Positions 22,857 through 33,722 of a DNA stretch of 64,000 bases are shown here, one piece after another. Under the pieces are notes generated by a model, which was not told where the DNA came from, did not search any database, and was given only the letters and a program-made list of their open reading frames with translations. Positions within the stretch are counted from its first letter, which is position 1, and each line of letters begins with the position of its first letter. The DNA is taken from assembly GCF_042100115.1 (NCBI RefSeq), contig NC_091275.1, forward strand, positions 372,001 through 436,000. The letters run 5' to 3'. The translations under genes and the position numbers were made by a program. Source of the stretch: Alternaria dauci (taxonomy: Eukaryota; Ascomycota; Dothideomycetes; Pleosporales; Pleosporaceae).

Positions 22857-24343
22857 TTAAGGGTTCATGTAGAGGAGAGAAGTAACAAACTCATCTTTGA
22901 TTCCATGCACTGTTTTTGTCTCCTTGGTTCGATAGGCATGTTTCACGAACTCCTGCGCTAGATACACACATTCGGGGTCTGCGGTTGGGATGACTTGGGC
23001 AGCAAAGAACCCTGCAGTACCATGTTCGCGGGAAACAAACCAGAAGAGGTTGGGCAGGCCTCCCCATACCAAGGTGTGTTTTTTGTAGTTTCCTACGTCC
23101 TCTTGCATGTACATACCGCCGAGCCCGAAATTGATCCCGTAACTGGGCTCCGCAACGGCGGTCATCGCCTGGGGCATCCTATGGTTGTGAAGATCTCGAA
23201 GCGCAAGTGAACCTGGTTCGAGCTGCGGCGTAAACATGAGATTGACTGTCTCCGGTTTCAGTATGCTTGGTTTGTCCCGAAGCAGGTCGCCTAGGACTTT
23301 GGTATAATCGTTGTTGGTGGAGTGCAATCCCGCTCCACCACACTCTTCCGGGACGATATCTGGCCATATTCTGGCTGATTCTGTGAGTTGTCCACTCTCT
23401 GATCTCTTTGTTGTCTTCACCAGCCGTTGTTTGAGCTCTGGGTAGTGCTCCAGGCGGAAAGTAGTAGAGCTCATACCCAAAGGTTCGAAGATGTTTTGAC
23501 GCATGTATTGTTCAAGTGAGACATTGTTCAGGCGTGTTACGATTTCGCCAGCGAGCTACTCAAATAAAGTCGTTAGCATGCCACTATTCCGCAGACATCT
23601 TCCCATATCCAGTGCGTACTAAGCTCGGCCTCAAGACTAGAAAAGCCTCTTGGGGTCCTCCTAGATATGTTCTGACGTACTAAGGTGATGGGCTTCAGTA
23701 CTTACATCTATGCCACCAGAGTATTCCCAACCCTCTCCAGGCTCAAATAACAACGGTACCACATAAGCTTCTTTCACCTTTGCTGACATTGCTAGCAATG
23801 GCATGTGGCGTGACGCACGCCACGCAGCTATTAATGGGTTTTGTGTATCGATGGAGAGTCCGCTAGTGTGGGACAGTAAGTGGCGTAGCGTGATCTTCTT
23901 CGTTGATGGTTCCAAAGTAAACTGAGGATTTCCTGAAGCATCGGAAGATCCAGACGGCCTGATAATTTCTAGATTCGCTAGTTCAGGGAAAATCCGCTCG
24001 ACAGGCTCGTCTAGAGAGATCTGTCCTCGCTCTACGCATTGTAATGCGGCGATAGTACAAACCAACTTCGTGCAGGATGCTATCCAAAAAACGGTACTTG
24101 AATCGATCTCAGAAGCATCTGGTGCTACGGAGTCGTGACCAGCAGATTTACTGTAGAGTATGTTCCCTATGAATGTGCATTAGCGTGTCCATCCCAATCG
24201 AACACTTCATTTGGTCTAAGCAGGATTCAAGTAGAGAGACTTCACTCACCATCCTTATCTACTGCAGAAACTGCACATCCTGGGACTTTATTCGAGTTCC
24301 ACGCCGTACCTGTTGCCAACACGTCGTTGAAGCTGTCAGTCAT
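22857..24343 (-). CDS. Serine beta-lactamase-fold hydrolase or acyltransferase (class C/EstB-like)
   Basis: Exons 24250-24343, 23706-24166 and 22857-23555 (complement) with introns of 83 and 150 nt give 417 residues. The SxxK motif is in IASCTKL, so Ser is the nucleophile and Lys the base. The second motif is Tyr in GWEYSGGID, followed by LAGEIVTRLNNVSLEQY and FEPLGM. The C-terminal WGGLPNLFWF is typical of the fungal beta-lactamase-related family. Fungal members act as esterases, lactonases or acyltransferases (LovD is the known acyltransferase) and not as antibiotic-resistance enzymes. No signal peptide, so probably cytosolic. It is divergent from the BVMO with 478 bp between starts, which suggests shared control and a role in opening the ester or lactone that a BVMO makes. 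Confidence 0.9.
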
Positions 24344-24821
24344 CACGCTTTGATGAACGCTTGATCTCAGGTTCTAATTCCAATCTAAAAGTTGACGCTC
24401 TGGGTACACAACTTATGCACATGGATGAACAGGGATAACCGAGATTGAACAACTGCCAAGAGAAGATGACGCGGGGAAATCGGAGTCAAGATTCGGCCAA
24501 TGCAACGGAACCAGGTTCCGGACTTCGGAGGGCACTTATCGGTGTGAGACCTACCATCGGAAGGCACATGAGACTGGAACCAGCTCATGATGATCATGAA
24601 CCAAAGCGTCGTTTAGTCCAGCCGATGTTTCTCTGGGCGCGGAAGAGATGGGTGCTCCTTCCGCCTTTCCCACGCCTGCTCAAGATTTCGGGACGGCTAG
24701 AAAGTGCCGGGGTAACAGCCATTACCAGATATCATACAATACGATGCACTTTGCATAATAAAGATAAGAATTTGACTTGATCACATTCACTCAACAACCA
24801 ACTCTGCAAACTACATCCATC
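24344..24821. promoter_or_regulatory. Divergent promoter of esterase and BVMO genes
   Basis: This 478-bp bidirectional region contains GCGGGGAAATCGGAGTC at 24471-24487. Related GCGGGGAA sequences occur upstream of the DLH (28383) and the regulator (29631). This is a candidate site for the cluster's Zn2Cys6 regulator; that link is inference. Confidence 0.45.
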
Positions 24822-26861
24822 ATGACTTCATCTTCAGACAGCAAGCAAACTGCCACCAATGCATCCAAACCTGGAAATGCACCTATGCATACCCCGCCTA
24901 TTCTAGAGGCAAGTCCTATCAGAGAGTCACCAGTGGAAAACTTCCGTCCTCTGAGGGTAGTCGTGATAGGAGCGGGGTTTTCAGGAATATATTTGAATAT
25001 TCGAATACCGGAGTTGCTCCGCAACATTGACCTCGTTACTTACGAGAGAGAGGCTGGTCTTGGAGGAACTTGGTGGATCAACCGTTACCCTGGTTGTGGT
25101 TGCGACATTCCTGGTACGCCTGTTTGACTTAGCAAGCCGACTGTAAATGATGGTTGATCGCGTTACTAAGTCTTCTACAGCGCACTCTTATGTGTATAGT
25201 CTCGAACCAAACCCGAACTGGTCGAAGTTTTACGCTTCCTCTACTGAGATCCGAGGATATCTACAAGGCGTAGTGGACAAATACTCTGCTGCTCGACGTA
25301 TCAAACTCAAGCATGAAGTCCGTGGTTTGCACTGGGACGCCAAAAGGTTCAAATGGTACGACATCTCACCTTATTTACACTGATCCTGTCTAACTTGACT
25401 TCTCCAGGGATATCAAAGTAGAAAACCTCGAGACAGGGGAGATGTTTGCAGACGAAGCAGATATCGTTGTTGGAGCCCGAGGTGGACTCTCCAAAATTAG
25501 CTGGCCTGACCTTGATGGCCTGTGGGATTTCAAGGGGAAAGTTGTGCATTCAGCGAGATGGGATGAGAAGTGAGTTTTGTTACCCCTTCGCCGTCTTTTT
25601 TTCATCGAAGTATTAACAACGCTTAGCTTCGATTACTCCAACAAGAAAATCGGAGTGATTGGAGTTGGGAGTAGTGCTATCCAAATAATCCCAAACCTCC
25701 GGAAATTACCAGGTACTCAACTAAATTGTTTCATCCGAAGTAAGACTTGGATCGCTACGCCGTTTGGGGACAGTGCTGCTGCGAAGTTGAAAACGAAAGA
25801 AATTAATCGTGAGTACCTCCCTCAGCGACACATGTGCTGCTACGGTATGATGTGACTCGGCTGAGCAATGAATAGCAACAGTGGAGCAACGAAACCGTTT
25901 TATGGAGAACAAAGACGAATATCACGCCTTTCGCAAAGTCATTGAGACCGAAGGAAATGCAATGTTCCCTGTTATGATTGAGGGATCGGAAATGTCCTTG
26001 GGCGCAAAAGAGCACTTCAAGGAACTCATGCGGACTCGTCTTGCGAAGAGACCAGATTTGGCAGAGTTTCTTATTCCAGATTTCCCCCCAGGTTGTCGTC
26101 GACTGACACCAGAACCCGGTTTTCTCGAATCCTTAGTAGAGGATAACGTTGACGTAATCACGACAAATATCCGTAAAGTCTTACCATCCGGAGTGGAACT
26201 TGAGGATGGACGCACCGTGGATCTAGACGTGCTCGTCTGTGCCACCGGATTCGCCTTCGCAGCTGCACCAGATTATCCTTTCGTGGGGTCAAATGGTATG
26301 GATCTGAAAGAGCGATACAAGGATTAACCTGAAGCATATATGGGTATGTTAGTCGACGGTTTTCCAAACTTCTTCACGATGTTAGGACCCAACACTGCTG
26401 TTGGTGTTGGTAGCGCAACCAGGATCCTAGAAAGCCAGGGTGACTATATCATCAAGTGCATTCGCAAATTTCAGAAAGAAGACATCGGGTCAATGGAATT
26501 GTCACCGCGTGCGATGCGCGATTGGATACGGCACCTCAATGGCTATTTCAGGCGGACAGTTTTCCTCGCTGATTGCAAGTCTTGGTATCGAAAGAACGAT
26601 CGCATCATTGGAATCTGGCCTGGTAGTACTTGCCATGCTATCGAGACCATGCGATCACCAAGATGGGAAGACTTTGAGTACAAATTTGCCGGTGAGTCTC
26701 CAGACCACAATCGTCTTGGATGGCTTGGCAATGGACTCACGGATCTCGAGCAAAGTGGTGGTGACAACTCTTGGTACATTGAGCCGGAAAACATAGATTT
26801 TCCAGCGGCTCCGTTCTCTGAGGAGACAGAGAAGTGGAAGAAGGTGCCTTTCACATATTAA
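24822..26861 (+). pseudogene. Baeyer-Villiger-type flavin monooxygenase gene with an in-frame stop
   Basis: Exons 24822-25113, 25181-25355, 25408-25569, 25627-25808 and 25876-26861 have consistent phases across introns of 67, 52, 57 and 67 nt. The first Rossmann motif is VVVIGAGFSGIY, followed by GLGGTWW and RYPG; the BVMO fingerprint is FKGKVVHSARWD, and the NADPH-binding Rossmann motif is IGVIGVGSSAIQ. Such enzymes insert one oxygen next to a carbonyl to make an ester or lactone. The frame is broken by a TAA at 26325-26327, between RYKD and PEAYMG. Both sides match the conserved region that precedes GFPNFF. A 57-nt GT-AG segment (26296-26352) spans the stop and would keep frame if spliced, but removes conserved residues. 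Either a nonsense mutation or a recent intron is possible; I favour mutation. Confidence 0.85.
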
Positions 26862-27426
26862 GTAGTCTGATCTGGAGTTCTGAGCAACGATTGCACAAGC
26901 TTCTGCTACACGGCTCTACTTGTCCAAATACATAATTTCATTTTAAAATCAAAGCATCGCATGCATCATACTCACGCCACTTCTACTTGCAAGTAAATCA
27001 AACTCTAGTCGATCCTGATCAGTCAAGACCAGGCTTACTTTGTCAGCAACACGTTTTACTAGTATCTGCTTTGTGTACCTGTATACTATGTACTGCGCAG
27101 AGTACAAGTAGCTCGCCATTTGCTGTTGCTTTATCACAGCAGTATGAGACAAAGTAGATGGCGTCGATAGCATTACTATATAACTTCCTAACTACGCATA
27201 CACAATAATGGGTGTATAAGTGAGAGAAGTCGTAAAGCACAACGCTATATTTCCGTTGCTTGCGCGACTCAAGCTAGTCTAAATTAGTCCTGAACATACA
27301 CTTATCGCCGATGACGATATTCAAGACATGTAGCGTCGCAGTATAATACAAGGAACTCGATATAGGCATTCATTCTCCGTAATAATGGAACAGGAAACTC
27401 GGTATGCGCTGCACTTTCTGTAGAGT
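26862..27426. other. Convergent intergenic region
   Basis: AT-rich 565 bp between the convergent BVMO and DLH genes. Nothing recognised apart from the presumed 3' ends. Confidence 0.5.
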
Positions 27427-28347
27427 TCACTCCTTACTTAGGTGAAGGTCAAGCCACTGAAGCGCTTGAAGCATCGCCGACTCTTTTGCAAACTTCTGAA
27501 ACCTTTGCTTCAGGTCACATCTGACTGCAAAGCCATGCTCAAATCCCCCATAAAGGTTGATCTGGTAATCAACTCCCGTCTTTTTGATCGAATCTTCAGA
27601 TTCGTGTCGCAGATTGGTCGGAAATACGTAGTCTATTCCTGCAGCCGCAAGGGACAGAGGTTTCTTGATACTCTCCAATTCCTCTTTCTGGATATCGGCT
27701 GGGTGTGCAATGAAGGCGACAGTGACTCGGTTGTCCGCCAAAAACCTCACAGCATACTTTGCTCCGAAACAATAACCAACTAGGGCGATTTTCTGTGTAG
27801 TCCGTAAGCATGAAATTCGTGAAGTATTCTTGTGGGCTACTCACCTTGCACTGATATCTCGTTCGGAGGCTCTCGATACACGCATCAACGATTGAATCTA
27901 TCACCTCGGGAATATGAGGGGTCTTGTTTGCCCCGAATTCTCCTTGACGCCATTTGTCAAAGTCGAAAGTTCCTGAATCGTGGTTGATAGGTACACCATC
28001 ACCGTCGAAAAGGTCTGGCATAAGAACGACGTATCTGGGGCATTTTAGCACTGTTGAAACAATGTGGAGAAGTCAAGTTGCATACCCGTTGTCGGCATAT
28101 TCATCTGCAAGCAAATGAGCATTTACCAATTTGTGGCCAATGACGTCGGTCAGGCTGAATCTCTTGTCAATCGTGGATAGAAATCACGGGATCGCAATGC
28201 CTACTTTACAACGCCATAGCCATTGAACGCTTTTTGGGGTTCAACAATATACGCTTCAACGTCTCCCACGTGACCCATTTGTCCTCGAGCCTAACCTTCG
28301 TGCTTGAATCCTCTTGTACAACAGGCCGCTGGTGGATTGGAAGTCAT
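27427..28347 (-). pseudogene. Dienelactone hydrolase gene with an early in-frame stop
   Basis: Four exons (complement of 28205-28347, 28086-28160, 27845-28034, 27427-27792) with introns of 44, 51 and 52 nt keep phase and span 258 codons, the usual DLH length. The start MTSNPPAACCTRGFKHEG has the family's CC..GF.H.G pattern. The nucleophile elbow is GYCFGAKY (Cys), an Asp lies in AGIDYVFP, and the His is in GFEHGF. DLHs hydrolyse dienelactones or related esters in aromatic catabolism. Codon 19 is TAG (28291-28293), directly after KHEG, and the conserved GHVGDVEAYIVEP follows in the same frame. A 42-nt frame-neutral intron could skip it only by losing that conserved stretch. I therefore read it as a broken gene. 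Confidence 0.82.
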
Positions 28348-29105
28348 GTTTGCAGTTCGATTAGAGTAACTCAGAAGTTGCAGCGGGGAAATTTGGACTC
28401 GATTCGTTGTTCCAAAACAGGAGCGACCAAGATGAGATGTTTCGTCTCGCAGTAAGAGAGTGACGGCTATCGAAGGGCACGCGCATGGTTTAGTCCATTT
28501 TATATCTAGCAGCATATACTACGAACTTACAGATTCACAAGCGCCTAGTCAGTGAGACGTTTCTACTATGCTACTACTCATACCGTGCCTTGTCAGCCCC
28601 GGCAGTTCCGAGCCGGCCGGCCTCGCCTTGTTGATCGGCATGATTCGGCAAGCAACCGGAAAGGGCTCCGACGTTGTGCCCATGGCCGCCGCATCATGAT
28701 CAGCCTCATCAAAACATCCGAGCGTCCTTTTACTTGCGAATTCTTTTATTTGAAAGACCTTACTTCAAGAACTTCGGGTCTATCGTCCAAGACTGTTTTG
28801 ATGGCGGATATGTCGGTGTTGTCACAGCAGACATGGCAGGAAACCCCGCAGTCGAATGCTCGGAAGGAGCTTCCGGGCCGCTCCGGCAACTTATCTCGCT
28901 CCGGCGTTGCGGCTAGTTAGATTCTCCACAACGCTGTTTGACTGCGGAGATCATGTCTCAGTATAGCGGGAACAAAAGGCTCAACTGTGGAAACCCTGGT
29001 CGTCGTAAGCCCTGTTGAGCATATATACCCCGCCTCCGAGGCGTTTGGTATAAGATCCCTTCACCGCATGGCAAGACACTCTCTTGTGTGCAGCCATTAA
29101 GCATT
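28348..29105. promoter_or_regulatory. Upstream region of the DLH gene
   Basis: GCGGGGAAATTTGG at 28383-28396 lies about 36 bp before the DLH start and resembles motifs in the other cluster promoters. Several CCGG/CGG triplets lie at 28600-28670 and 28875-28915. No gene recognised, although two open frames of 80 to 122 codons occur on the + strand (28552-28920). Confidence 0.4.
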
Positions 29106-29433
29106 TTAGACGTTGATTGTTTCTCTCACTTCAGGAACTTCCTTATATCGCTCAGTCAACGAAACAAGAGCCAAGTCGTAAACACCTTCATAGCAATCTC
29201 CGGCCATTGCCATCGCGCCACCACTACCAGTTTGAGCAAGGCATGTTGATGCCGCATCACTGTACTCAGCTGTGAACAAGTCTGTCCGTGTTATATGATA
29301 GCCGACATTCCAGCTGTCACAAAGTCATGTCATATGTCTGTTGATCTTAGTTACCTATGATCAACACTGCAGCACCAAGCTCTACTGCTTTGGTCCAATT
29401 ACTCGTCAACAAGCTACGAGAACCAACACCCAT
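29106..29433 (-). CDS. Possible small spliced gene or 3' gene fragment, unknown function
   Basis: On the complement, 29355-29433 and 29106-29281 join over a 73-nt intron (donor GTAACT, acceptor GACAG) into 85 codons with consistent phase. The product has protein-like composition (WTKAVELGAAVLII, LALVSLTERYKEVPEVRE). It could be a complete small protein or the surviving 3' end of a larger gene, since the related-repeat relic lies just upstream at 29504-29567. No family recognised. Confidence 0.4.
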
Positions 29434-29826
29434 ATACGGCTACCAGATATAGACCAGTGCAACAGCGACAGCTTGACAACTCAACGACTCGATGGATCGA
29501 AAAACCTAACAATTATCGCGATACAGTAAGCCTCCACCAGGAGACTGGAAAGCGGCTCTACACTCTCATGTATGGATCGAAAAGCACGGTCTCTGCAAAT
29601 AAGTGTTCAGCAAGGGTCGTCGGCTACTCGCGCGGGGAATCGGGTACTAAAGAATAATGCGGAGAAGCTCACTTGATCGCATAAAAAAGGGTCTGAGGAT
29701 GCAGCATCCCTGTAAGGCCGGAGAAGGTCCGAAGATCTGTACAAATATCTAGCTGCCCCTTCCGTGTTCCATTCCACTACTCGGAACAATCGGCAATCCT
29801 CCTGCTTCGCATTTTGCCCCCCTGTT
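29434..29826. promoter_or_regulatory. Upstream region of the Zn2Cys6 regulator
   Basis: Contains GCGGGGAATCGGGTAC at 29631-29646, similar to the motif in the esterase/BVMO promoter, and the right copy of the 62-bp repeat. Confidence 0.4.
29504..29567 (-). repeat. Dispersed 62-bp repeat, right copy
   Basis: Partner of 22456-22517. Read on the complement it keeps a GGLLYRDN-like peptide but with a frame change and a stop, consistent with a decayed copy of the same coding sequence. Confidence 0.6.
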
Positions 29827-32438
29827 ATGACCAATATGACCGGAGATAGCGACACAGTGGATGTGCAGCCGGCAAAGCGGCAGAAGGTCGATGTCGCATG
29901 TGACTTGTGCCGCGCCAAGAAGGTACGGTGTGTAGTTCCCTAGAAACGACATTGCCTTACCCTTTTCACAGATCAAATGCGACAGCATCAGACCAGGTAT
30001 GTTGACGACCGTCTTTCAACCCATCCCATGACCTGTATTGCTGAGGCGCTCTGTGATACATCATGCATTACGCTGTTCCCCTGTACGGAGTCAAAGATAT
30101 CCATTGCTCGTCCATCATTGGCTGACACTCATCTGTGAAGTGTGCGGTCCCTGTGCGAAGAAAAAAGCAATTCCACGCTTTGCTCATGGGAGAGTAGCGT
30201 AGTCCGCGGCGGCCAGCCCTCACGAGCTGAAGTATTGAAGCTCAGAAGGCGTATCAAAGAGTTAGAGGAACAAGCCGTCAATCGAAGTGACTCGACCGAC
30301 AACAGAAACAATAACACCCAGGATGATACGAGCGAGACAAACAATACCAACGAACCAAGCAAAGGCAACGATAATAACAACAACGTCAATGTCAACAGCG
30401 AGAATAACAACACTAACACTAACACTAACACCAACGGAGACGTCACAGAGGCTTCAAGGATAACCCCGGCTGCACAAAGTGTTCAACAAGATGATGTCTG
30501 CTCCATCATTTCGGACTGGGCCAAATCAGGGAGCCGTATCCAGCTTACCCCGCAAGACCAACATTCTGCGTCGCCAAACATATGTGGACAAACGCAGAAT
30601 CCAACGAGAAACCCTAGAATCCCGAACAGTGTATCTTCCGAACCAACCATCGGGTCAGTAGGATCGACTTCTGTCGACAGCGATTTCTATGGGCGCGCAA
30701 GCGCACTAGACTTCCTCACCCAGATGCGCAACGCTGTGCACCAAAAGCTAGGCATCACCAATCCAACAACATCTCCCGCTCCAGACGATATTCAAACGCG
30801 CATACTGGGAGCGTCAGTGACGCAAAGATACAAATCGATTCACTATGTGCTGCCAGGAAGGAGGCAAGCCGACAAACTGCTGTCAGTGTATTGGAACACA
30901 CTATATACACTCTATCCCTTCCTCGACAAACAAGACTTCATCGCCCGGTACGAGACGCTATGGGTGCAGCGAGACAGCGACGAGGAAGATCCTGTCTTCC
31001 TCTGCGCACTCAACCTTGTCTTTGCGCTTTCGGCACACCTCGACGAGGATATCACGCCTGATGAGAGACACGCGTCAGCGACCACTTTCTTTGAGCGAGC
31101 AGAGGAGTCGATGGATCTCTGGCACCTAAACACTCTACAGTCTGTACAGATGTTGCTTTTGCTAAGCCTCTATTTCCAGAGCATATGCGCACTAAGTCAG
31201 AGCTGGTTGACGATAGGAGTGGCGATACGTACAGCGCAGAGCCTCGGACTGCACCTCTCCGGAACCGGTAGGAAACAAGTCCCGCAAGAACAACAGGAGG
31301 TTGTACAACGCGTATGGCAGACATGCGTCCTTTTAGATCGGATGACGGCTATGACGCACGGGCGACCGTCAATGACTTCTGCCAGCATGAATACAAAAGG
31401 TTGTATGTCACGATTCGATGGGTATGACTTCTTTTCACAATCATGGCGACTCTTTGAGATCTCCCATGAGACTCTGGGGGGTTTGTATTCAGACAATCTC
31501 GAACTGAGGTGTCCGAACAGAGAGCTGCTAGAAACACTGATTGGGCGGACTACAATGGATAACAAATGGTTCATTTTGGATACCGAGAGGCGGCTACTAG
31601 ATTGGTACAACAACCTTCCACCTTACTTGAAGTTCAAGCGGGGATCCCTTGGCTCGGGCTCGTTAGGCACTTTTGCTCGCCAGGCAACAATTCTACGTCA
31701 ACAGTTAGTCTTCTCCTTTATGCAGCTGCGGATTACCATTTACTAACAGCGCCTAGATATCTCCACATAAAGCTGCTCTCACTCAGGCCCATACTATCAG
31801 CCTATCTCAGCTCAGAGGGCGACAATTGCTTTAGCAGAGCGTTCACCGGGTCCTCGCTATCAGAAAAGATAGCGCTACAATGCTCAACCACATGCGTCAA
31901 TCTTGCACGCGAGCTGATCGAAGTCAGCTACAACACGTGTCCAAGTAACCCACATCTAGTCGGCATGACAGAGGCGTGGTGGCACAACGTGCTGTTCATT
32001 TACAGTGCGGCTACTGTGCTTATCGCTGCAAGACTGAGCCCTTCAATCTTGGCCGACGTACCAGAAGACCGCATCTTGACATCATATCACCGCGCAAATA
32101 AAGTGCTCAAATCCTTTCAGGTTTTCACGCCGACTATCCAGCGGATGGTAGTGGCCCTCGACCAGGTGTACCAAATCATACCGGGCAACTATTCTCGATC
32201 GAGACAACAGACGCAGCAGAGCGAGATGCATGCGGGCGGATATCAGGATCTGTCGATGCAGGCAGAGGCGCGGGAACAGGACTTGCTGGCTCAGGATTTA
32301 CTGTTTGCTGCCCAGCCTGCGGATAAGCACAGGACGGACAGTCTCATCGATGGTATAAGTGATGAGGCGATTGGACATGACATTAATTTTGATGTCACTG
32401 ATTTCTCGTGGCTCACGGCTATGCCATTCGAGTTTTGA
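29827..32438 (+). CDS. Zn2Cys6 fungal transcription factor, zinc cluster apparently disrupted
   Basis: Exons: 29827-29922, 29972-29996, about 30141-31703 and 31757-32438. The N-terminus reads VACDLCRAKK then IKCDSIRP, and the third exon opens VCGPCAKKK, giving five cysteines of the Zn2Cys6 pattern. The frame then runs to a stop unless one base is added to the run of six A at 30161-30166. Using an AG at 30159-30160 as acceptor instead gives an intact 781-residue frame but drops the second half of the zinc cluster. After it come a basic/coiled-coil stretch (LKLRRRIKELEEQ), an Asn-rich low-complexity region (30360-30435), and a fungal-specific regulatory domain (YPFLDKQDF, LLLSLYFQSI, QSLGLHLS, RVWQTCVLLDRM). 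It sits in the cluster and is the likely pathway regulator. A sequencing error in the A-run is possible. Confidence 0.85.
30408..30435 (+). repeat. AACACT microsatellite in coding sequence
   Basis: About four tandem copies of AACACT/C encode the Asn-Thr repeat of the regulator's low-complexity linker. Confidence 0.8.
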
Positions 32439-32603
32439 ACCAGCGCACTGCATTTGGCGTTGCATGTATATATTATCTCAAGGCCACAGAGGCAAAGCAT
32501 CTGTAGACAAAAGCATTTGTCAAATCAGAGAAGTTCACATGGGGTACGCTATTATGGACACATTGATCAGATTCAGTTATCATACCATGCTAAATCCCAT
32601 CAC

Positions 32604-33722
32604 CTAACGAAAGTACGTCGGTGCCGTAGCCTTAGCCGCCATCCACGCCTCATCCAGCTTCTCCACCACCTCCTCAGGCAACGGCCCCTTCTCCAAATCC
32701 TTCAAATTCCCCTCCAACTGCTCCAAGCTACTCACTCCAATAATCACACCATCATTCCCCCCCTTGGCCCTCGTTTTCAAACCAGAATGGTGCACACACC
32801 ACCGCAACGCAATCTCCAGCAACGTCAGCCCATGCTTCTGCGCCGCCTCCTCCGCAATTCTGAGCGCCTGGAACGTCCCGTCTTTGAAGTAGCGGTCGCG
32901 GTACATGCTTCCCACACGATCTGCTTTGGTCCCGAAGCGGCCGTCGTCGGGCTTGATGTCTTTGGATTTGATTTTGCCGGAAAAAAGACCGCCGGCTAGG
33001 GGGTTGTAGATGACGATGTCGATGCCGTATTTGCGGCAGGCGGGGATGAGCTCGGGTTCAATGGCACGGGCTGGGAGCTGTTAGTTAGACTGGGGTGGCA
33101 ATGAGAGACAGGGTGTCATGCTTACTGATGGCATTGTACATGGCCTGGTAGATGGTGGGCTTCACCCATCCCCGCTCTTTGCAAATGTTGTATACTTCGG
33201 CGACTTCCCAGGCCGCAAAGTTGGATAGGCCGAGATTGACAAACTTGCCCTGCTTGTGCAGCTCGTTTACAGCACCAAGGGTCTCCTCGAATGGCACGGA
33301 ATGGTCTGGTGCATGCAGGTAAAAGATATCCACACAATCTGCACCCAGCTCCTTGAGGCTAGTTTCAAAGTGCTCCTTCAGCCTATCGGGCTTGTGCACA
33401 CCAGCCTCGTACGGGTAGACCTTTGTTGCGAGGGTGAAGCCGCGGTCTTTCCACCCCGCCTGGCGCGTCCATGCCTCTTGCTTTCCGCCAACGTACATGC
33501 GCGCTGTGTCGACTTCATCATAGCCCTGGGATTGGAAGTAATCTAGGTGCTTGGTGAACTCGTCAAACTCTGTGATACGTGCGCCGCTAGTCTCGTCGGG
33601 GCCTGGCGTGACATTAGTAATGGCGTAGGAGACGGACTGGGGCCAGTCTATTGGTCAAGCGTACCAAAGGTCATCAGGCCGAGGATGACACGGTCCTTGG
33701 GGTTCTGCGCGAGGAGAGGCAT
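32604..33722 (-). CDS. Aldo-keto reductase, AKR7 (aflatoxin-aldehyde-reductase) type
   Basis: Exons 33665-33722, 33126-33602 and 32604-33070 (complement) with introns of 62 and 55 nt give 333 residues with no lesion. The AKR catalytic residues are Asp and Tyr in DEVDTARMY, Lys in LATKVYP, and His in YLHAPDHS. NADPH-binding features occur near the C-terminus (GVIIGVSSLEQLEGNL). KGPLPEEVVEKLDEAW and the end PTYFR are characteristic of the AKR7 group. These cytosolic enzymes reduce aldehydes and dialdehydes with NADPH. It ends close to and convergent with the regulator gene, so it probably belongs to the cluster and could reduce a reactive aldehyde or ketone intermediate. Confidence 0.94.
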
